A DNA stretch of 9,804 bases, taken from contig CALGAA010000197.1 of the NCBI GenBank assembly GCA_937952445.1, positions 1-9,804 on the forward strand, written 5' to 3'. The notes beneath the pieces were generated by a model. It worked only from the letters and a program-made list of their open reading frames with translations. It made no database searches and was not told the origin of the DNA. This DNA is from an uncultured Bacteroidota bacterium. Lineage in GTDB: Bacteria > Bacteroidota > Bacteroidia > Chitinophagales > Saprospiraceae. A program made the position numbers and the translations under genes. This document shows positions 6,670 through 9,804 of the stretch, piece after piece; the stretch's first letter is position 1, and every line of letters starts with the position of its first letter.

Positions 6670-6954
6670 AGCCTTTTTTGCAGTAATTAGCATATTCTCA
6701 AAGGAAAATTACAAGTACATAGCCTCCCGATAATCCGGTTGTTTTCGGTCTCATTTCTACTGACCACAATGGGACTCGGCCAAAAAACGTACTGGTTTTC
6801 TATAAAGATAAGTGAAAACGAGGCGATTTTGGAGATAGCTGAGCAGTTGGGGTAGACCACAGGAATTGTATATAAAAAAGCACTTACCATCAGAACCCTC
6901 CCATTATAAAGTTTGTTAGATGGATAAATTCTGTTAATTAGCACCCGATCTGGG

Positions 6955-6968
6955 ATTCCGCGCGGAAT
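6955..6968. promoter_or_regulatory. 14 bp perfect palindrome, candidate nadA operator
   Basis: ATTCCGCGCGGAAT is a perfect 14 bp palindrome with a GC-rich centre inside AT-rich DNA. It ends 4 bp before the predicted nadA -7 box and therefore lies in the -7/-33 spacer, where a bound repressor would block RNA polymerase. NAD synthesis genes are commonly repressed in bacteria (for example by NrtR, NiaR or NadR). Which regulator could bind here, if any, is unknown. Confidence 0.4.
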
Positions 6969-6972
6969 TTTA

Positions 6973-6980
6973 TAAATTTG
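6973..6980 (+). promoter_or_regulatory. Bacteroidota-type -7 box of nadA
   Basis: TAAATTTG matches TAnnTTTG exactly and ends 17 bp before the nadA ATG, giving a short 5' leader of roughly 10-13 bases. No clear -33 TTTG is visible at the expected distance; the palindrome occupies that space. Confidence 0.5.
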
Positions 6981-6997
6981 ACCCATTTAGAACTATT

Positions 6998-8023
6998 ATG
7001 ATTACAACAGAACAATTTGCCCTGGCCGACAGAAATCTGGAAAAGAAAGGATTTTTGGATTTGGATATCGACCCCAGCCTCGATCTGGAGGAAGAAATCC
7101 AGCGCATGAAAAAAGAAAAAAATGCCATTATTCTGGCCCATTACTACCAGGAATCAGACATCCAGGATATCGCTGATTACATTGGCGACAGTCTGGGACT
7201 GAGTCAAAAAGCAGCCAGTACCGAGGCAGACATTATCGTTTTTGCAGGCGTACATTTTATGGCGGAAACAGCGAAAATGCTTTCACCGGAGAAGAAGGTA
7301 TTGTTACCCGATCTCAAGGCGGGGTGTTCCCTGGCCGATTCCTGTCCACCCGATTTGTTCCGAAAATTCAAGGAGCAGCATCCCAATGCGGTGGTGGTGA
7401 GCTATATCAATTGTACCGCGGAACTTAAAACGCTTACCGATATTTGTTGTACTTCGACCAATTCGGTCGATATTATCAATAGCATACCCGCAGATAAGGA
7501 GATCATTTTCGCTCCGGATCGTAATTTGGGCGCTTATTTGGAGAAAAAAACAGGGCGGGATCTGATTCTTTGGAACGGTTCTTGCATGGTACATGAAGTA
7601 TTCAGTAATGAAAAAATTACTAAATTACAGCTGCAATATCCGGAAGCCAAACTTATCGCACATCCGGAGTGCGAAGAGCACATTCTGGAAAAAGCAGATT
7701 TTATCGGGTCAACAAGTGGCCTGCTCAAATACACCAAAGAATCGGACGCCGGAACTTTTATCGTAGCGACAGAACCCGGAATCATCTATCAGATGGAACT
7801 TGCTTCGCCACATAAAACCTTTATAGCAGCTCCACCGTCCAATATGTGTGCATGCAACGAGTGCCCACATATGAAAAGAAATACAATGGAAAAATTGTAT
7901 TTGAGTATGAAATATGAAAAACCTGAAGTAAATTTGCCCCAATGGGTAATTGAAAAAGGTGTAAAATCGATCGAGCGGATGTTGGAAATATCGGCGAAAG
8001 CGGGATTGGGCTTGAAAGATTAA
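6998..8023 (+). CDS. nadA: Quinolinate synthase NadA
   Basis: NadA condenses iminoaspartate with dihydroxyacetone phosphate to give quinolinate, the precursor of NAD, using a [4Fe-4S] cluster. The 341-residue product carries the family landmarks: AIILAHYYQ (43-51), DIADYIGDSLGLS (57-69), GVHFMAETAKML (84-95), LLPDLKAGCSLADSC (102-116), VVSYINCTAELK (133-144), FAPDRNLG (171-178), WNGSCMVHE (192-200), AHPEC (221-225), GSTSGLL (237-243) and CACNECPHM (284-292). The three cluster-ligand cysteines are most likely C110, C196 and C289, by position relative to the known family ligands. Nothing is missing. The partner genes nadB (L-aspartate oxidase) and nadC are not in the window. The first 30 or so residues are an acidic N-terminal extension before the catalytic core. 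A palindrome and a -7 box precede the gene and a strong terminator follows, so it is probably transcribed alone. Confidence 0.97.
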   Translation: MITTEQFALADRNLEKKGFLDLDIDPSLDLEEEIQRMKKEKNAIILAHYYQESDIQDIADYIGDSLGLSQKAASTEADIIVFAGVHFMAETAKMLSPEKKVLLPDLKAGCSLADSCPPDLFRKFKEQHPNAVVVSYINCTAELKTLTDICCTSTNSVDIINSIPADKEIIFAPDRNLGAYLEKKTGRDLILWNGSCMVHEVFSNEKITKLQLQYPEAKLIAHPECEEHILEKADFIGSTSGLLKYTKESDAGTFIVATEPGIIYQMELASPHKTFIAAPPSNMCACNECPHMKRNTMEKLYLSMKYEKPEVNLPQWVIEKGVKSIERMLEISAKAGLGLKD

Positions 8024-8067
8024 ATTTTGGATTCAGACTGACGTTATTATACAGTTACTTCGTTAGT

Positions 8068-8106
8068 GGCCTTGCCTTTCACGAAAATGATGGCAAGGCT
8101 TTTTTT
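8068..8106 (+). terminator. Intrinsic terminator of nadA
   Basis: GCCTTGCC pairs perfectly with GGCAAGGC (8 bp, with one extra G-U at the base) around a 15-base loop, followed by seven Ts. It lies 45 bp after the nadA stop and separates it from the kinase gene. Confidence 0.93.
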
Positions 8107-8163
8107 ATATATCCCACCTTACCCCATTTGTAATCGATCTAATTGACGAGGAAAAATCATTTT

Positions 8164-9081
8164 ATGAGTTTAACGATAGTTGGAACAGTTGCATTCGATT
8201 CAGTCAAGACACCCCACGGGCAGGCCCATAAAGTAATTGGAGGAGCCGCCACCTTTGCGGGATGGTCAGCCTCTTACCTGCATTCCGATATCCGGTTGAT
8301 TTCCATCATTGGGGAAGATTGGCCCCGGGAAGAATTGGAAAAAATGCGGTCACGCGGCATAGATACCGATGGGATCGAAATAGTCCCGGGAGGAAAGTCC
8401 TTTTATTGGGAGGGAGAATACGATAAAAATATGATCGATCGGACCACCCTGACGACAGACCTCAACGTTCTCGACGATTTTAATCCGATCCTACCGGATA
8501 AATACAAGAAAACGGATTACCTCATGCTGGGTAATCTGACGCCGGAGATACAACGAACCGTTATCGAGCAAATGGAGGTCAGACCCAAGTTGATCGTGAT
8601 GGACACGATGAACTTCTGGATCGATATAGCCCTGGATTCGCTCGAGGCGACCATTCGAATGGTAGATGTACTCAGCATCAACGATGAAGAGGCCCGGTTG
8701 CTCAGTGGAGAGTACAACCTCCTCCGGGCTGCGGACCGGATCCTCGATTATGGTATCCAATACCTTATTATCAAGAAAGGAGAACACGGCGCATTGTTGT
8801 TCAGTAAGGACCGCATGTTCTTTGCCCCCGCACTGCCGCTGGCTGAAATAGCCGATCCAACAGGTGCGGGTGATTCTTTTGCGGGGGGCCTGATGGGTTA
8901 CCTGGCTGGTCAATCAGAAATCACCTTCGAACATATGAAAATGGCTCTGGTATACGGTGCGGCCATGGGATCGTTTTGCGTGGAGGATTTTTCCATCCGA
9001 AAGTTACAGAACCTCTCTTCTGATCAGATCAATAATCGTGTGGAGGACCTCATTGAACTCTCACGAGTGGAAAAATTGTAA
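8164..9081 (+). CDS. PfkB family (ribokinase-like) sugar or nucleoside kinase
   Basis: The 305-residue product is a ribokinase-fold kinase that transfers phosphate from ATP to a sugar, nucleoside or related alcohol. The N-terminus shows LTIVGTVAFDSV and the GG pair (26-27) in KVIGGAATFAGW, the first PfkB signature. LSINDEEARLLSG (170-182) follows. The second signature, DPTGAGDSFAGGLMGYL (231-247), contains the anion-hole GAGD and the catalytic base D237. The substrate cannot be read from the sequence; no adenosine-, fructose- or ribose-specific residues could be assigned. The frame stays open to a TTG at 8143 that would add seven residues (MTRKNHF). I chose the ATG at 8164 because the first beta strand begins right there and a GAGG sequence lies 12 bp upstream. 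The gene stands alone: the nadA terminator lies before it and a second terminator about 200 bp after it. Confidence 0.93.
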   Translation: MSLTIVGTVAFDSVKTPHGQAHKVIGGAATFAGWSASYLHSDIRLISIIGEDWPREELEKMRSRGIDTDGIEIVPGGKSFYWEGEYDKNMIDRTTLTTDLNVLDDFNPILPDKYKKTDYLMLGNLTPEIQRTVIEQMEVRPKLIVMDTMNFWIDIALDSLEATIRMVDVLSINDEEARLLSGEYNLLRAADRILDYGIQYLIIKKGEHGALLFSKDRMFFAPALPLAEIADPTGAGDSFAGGLMGYLAGQSEITFEHMKMALVYGAAMGSFCVEDFSIRKLQNLSSDQINNRVEDLIELSRVEKL

Positions 9082-9090
9082 GACCCATCC

Positions 9091-9207
9091 ATGTTTCAGA
9101 CCTCTGGTGCAGTCAGACGGGGACAAAGAGGGATGAGTGAATTATTGAAAATCGTCGCATCTCCCCTGGCTCTATACAAAATTGTAACCGGTTTTGTAGT
9201 TTCATAA
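9091..9207 (+). CDS. Possible 38-residue small protein
   Basis: An ATG 9 bp after the kinase stop opens a 38-codon frame ending in TAA. The product has a basic start (AVRRGQRG) and a mildly hydrophobic second half (LLKIVASPLALYKIVTGFVV) that could be an amphipathic or membrane-associated helix. It shows no known family and no clear ribosome binding site. A 7 bp inverted repeat (TACAAAA/TTTTGTA, 9175-9198) lies within its end. It would be cotranscribed with the kinase, upstream of the terminator. A frame of this length arises easily by chance, so support is weak. Confidence 0.2.
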   Translation: MFQTSGAVRRGQRGMSELLKIVASPLALYKIVTGFVVS

Positions 9208-9276
9208 TATCCAATTAAATCCATCTGATTTACTCAACAAGTTTTAACCCAAAGCATTGATAATGTAGATACGATA

Positions 9277-9309
9277 AATCCGGACCCAACGTCCGGATTA
9301 TTGTTTTTT
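9277..9309 (+). terminator. Intrinsic terminator between kinase and third LLM gene
   Basis: AATCCGGAC pairs perfectly with GTCCGGATT (9 bp) around the 5-base loop CCAAC, followed by ATTG and six Ts. It lies 195 bp after the kinase stop and only 21 bp before the next ATG. It most simply ends the kinase transcript. If the next gene's promoter lies upstream, it would instead act as a leader attenuator. Confidence 0.85.
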
Positions 9310-9330
9310 ACTGAATCATAAAATCTTCAA

Positions 9331-9804
9331 ATGGATTCCCGGTTTTCAAAAATCCCCTTATCGATACTTGATTTAGCGACCATCACCGAAGGCGGATCCC
9401 CCGCATTGTCATTTGAATGGAGCAAAGATCTGGCTCAAAAAGCCGAAAAATGGGGGTACCATAGGTTTTGGATGGCAGAGCATCACAATATGGATAGCGT
9501 AGCCAGTTCCGCAACGTCGGTATTGATTGGTTATATTGCCGCGAACACCCAATCGATCCGGGTGGGTTCCGGAGGAATCATGTTACCTAACCATGCTCCC
9601 CTGATCGTTGCCGAGCAATTTGGCACACTCGAATCGCTGTACCCGGGTCGCATTGACCTGGGACTGGGCAGGGCACCCGGGACAGATGCGGTTACGTCCT
9701 ACGCCCTCCGTAGCAATGAACAGGCCGCATTTCGATTTCCCCAAAAAGTCCAGGAAATTCAGACTTACTTTTCAGCCGAAAACCGGGACAATAAAGTCCG
9801 GGCA
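9331..9804 (+). CDS. LLM class flavin-dependent oxidoreductase, MsnO8/YhbW-like, 5' part
   Basis: The window holds the first 158 codons; the frame is open at the right edge, where roughly half of a 330-residue protein is expected. Landmarks are PLSILDLATITEGGSP (9-24), WGYHRFWMAEHHNM (41-54), VGSGGIMLPNHAPLIVAEQF (78-97) and YPGRIDLGLGRAPGTD (104-119). These are characteristic of the MsnO8/YhbW-type branch of the luciferase-like superfamily. The protein is clearly related to the two LLM genes at 3608-5778 only at superfamily level; it is not a recent duplicate of them. Physiological substrates of this branch are mostly unknown. The start ATG sits just after a terminator hairpin with no evident -7 box in between. 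Confidence 0.9.
   Translation, partial: MDSRFSKIPLSILDLATITEGGSPALSFEWSKDLAQKAEKWGYHRFWMAEHHNMDSVASSATSVLIGYIAANTQSIRVGSGGIMLPNHAPLIVAEQFGTLESLYPGRIDLGLGRAPGTDAVTSYALRSNEQAAFRFPQKVQEIQTYFSAENRDNKVRA

Larger units (their letters stand above)
6670..6997 (+). other. 328 bp spacer upstream of nadA
   Basis: I find no convincing gene here. A plus-strand frame from the ATG at 6769 encodes only 28 residues (MGLGQKTYWFSIKISENEAI...) before TAG, and a 99-codon minus-strand frame (6986-6687) has no recognisable features and overlaps the nadA promoter. AT content is high. The right end holds a 14 bp palindrome and a -7 box that belong to nadA. The spacer could contain a decayed gene or a long regulatory region. 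Confidence 0.5.

Noticed and set aside
6687..6986. 99-codon minus-strand frame upstream of nadA
   Set aside because: It has no recognisable domain or signal, overlaps the nadA -7 box and palindrome, and its composition looks like random AT-rich DNA read in an open frame.
8143..8163. TTG start adding seven residues to the PfkB-family kinase
   Set aside because: The ATG at 8164 is directly before the first conserved beta strand and has a GAGG sequence upstream; kinases of this family rarely need the extra residues.
1..9804. CRISPR arrays, tRNA or rRNA genes, insertion sequences
   Set aside because: No regularly spaced direct repeats, cloverleaf-like segments, rRNA stretches or transposase motifs were seen while reading both strands.

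Overview
This 9.8 kb window looks like ordinary chromosome from a member of the Bacteroidota. The reasons are a type IX secretion (T9SS) C-terminal sorting domain, a -7 promoter box of the TAnnTTTG type, weak or absent Shine-Dalgarno sequences, moderate GC content and a gene set typical of the phylum. Genus cannot be told from the sequence; a Saprospirales- or Cytophagales-like environmental lineage is a guess.

Left part, all on the minus strand, read from right to left in the direction of transcription: two tandem FMN-dependent luciferase-like monooxygenases (LLM; 5778-4738 and 4642-3608), the chromosome-condensation gene scpA (3308-2529), two tandem Uma2-family putative nucleases (2346-1813 and 1681-1148), a beheaded T9SS sorting-domain fragment (1147-908) fused in frame behind the stop codon of the second Uma2 gene, and a small outer-membrane beta-barrel-like protein (894-160). 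Two independent tandem duplications (LLM and Uma2) therefore flank scpA. Each Uma2 copy carries its own inverted repeat just upstream of the start codon.

Right part, all on the plus strand: a short RsmI-like tetrapyrrole-methylase-family methyltransferase (5956-6669), a 328 bp spacer ending in a 14 bp palindrome and a -7 box, nadA (quinolinate synthase, 6998-8023) closed by a strong intrinsic terminator, a PfkB-family sugar/nucleoside kinase (8164-9081), a spacer with a possible 38-codon ORF and a second terminator, and the first 158 codons of an MsnO8/YhbW-type LLM that runs off the right edge.

The genes do not form one pathway. They are housekeeping genes (scpA, nadA, methyltransferase, kinase) mixed with duplicated accessory genes. 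I found no convincing new multi-gene system. The most interesting local structure is the Uma2 cluster: tandem paralogs with uneven divergence, paired upstream hairpins, and insertion or deletion into a former T9SS cargo gene.
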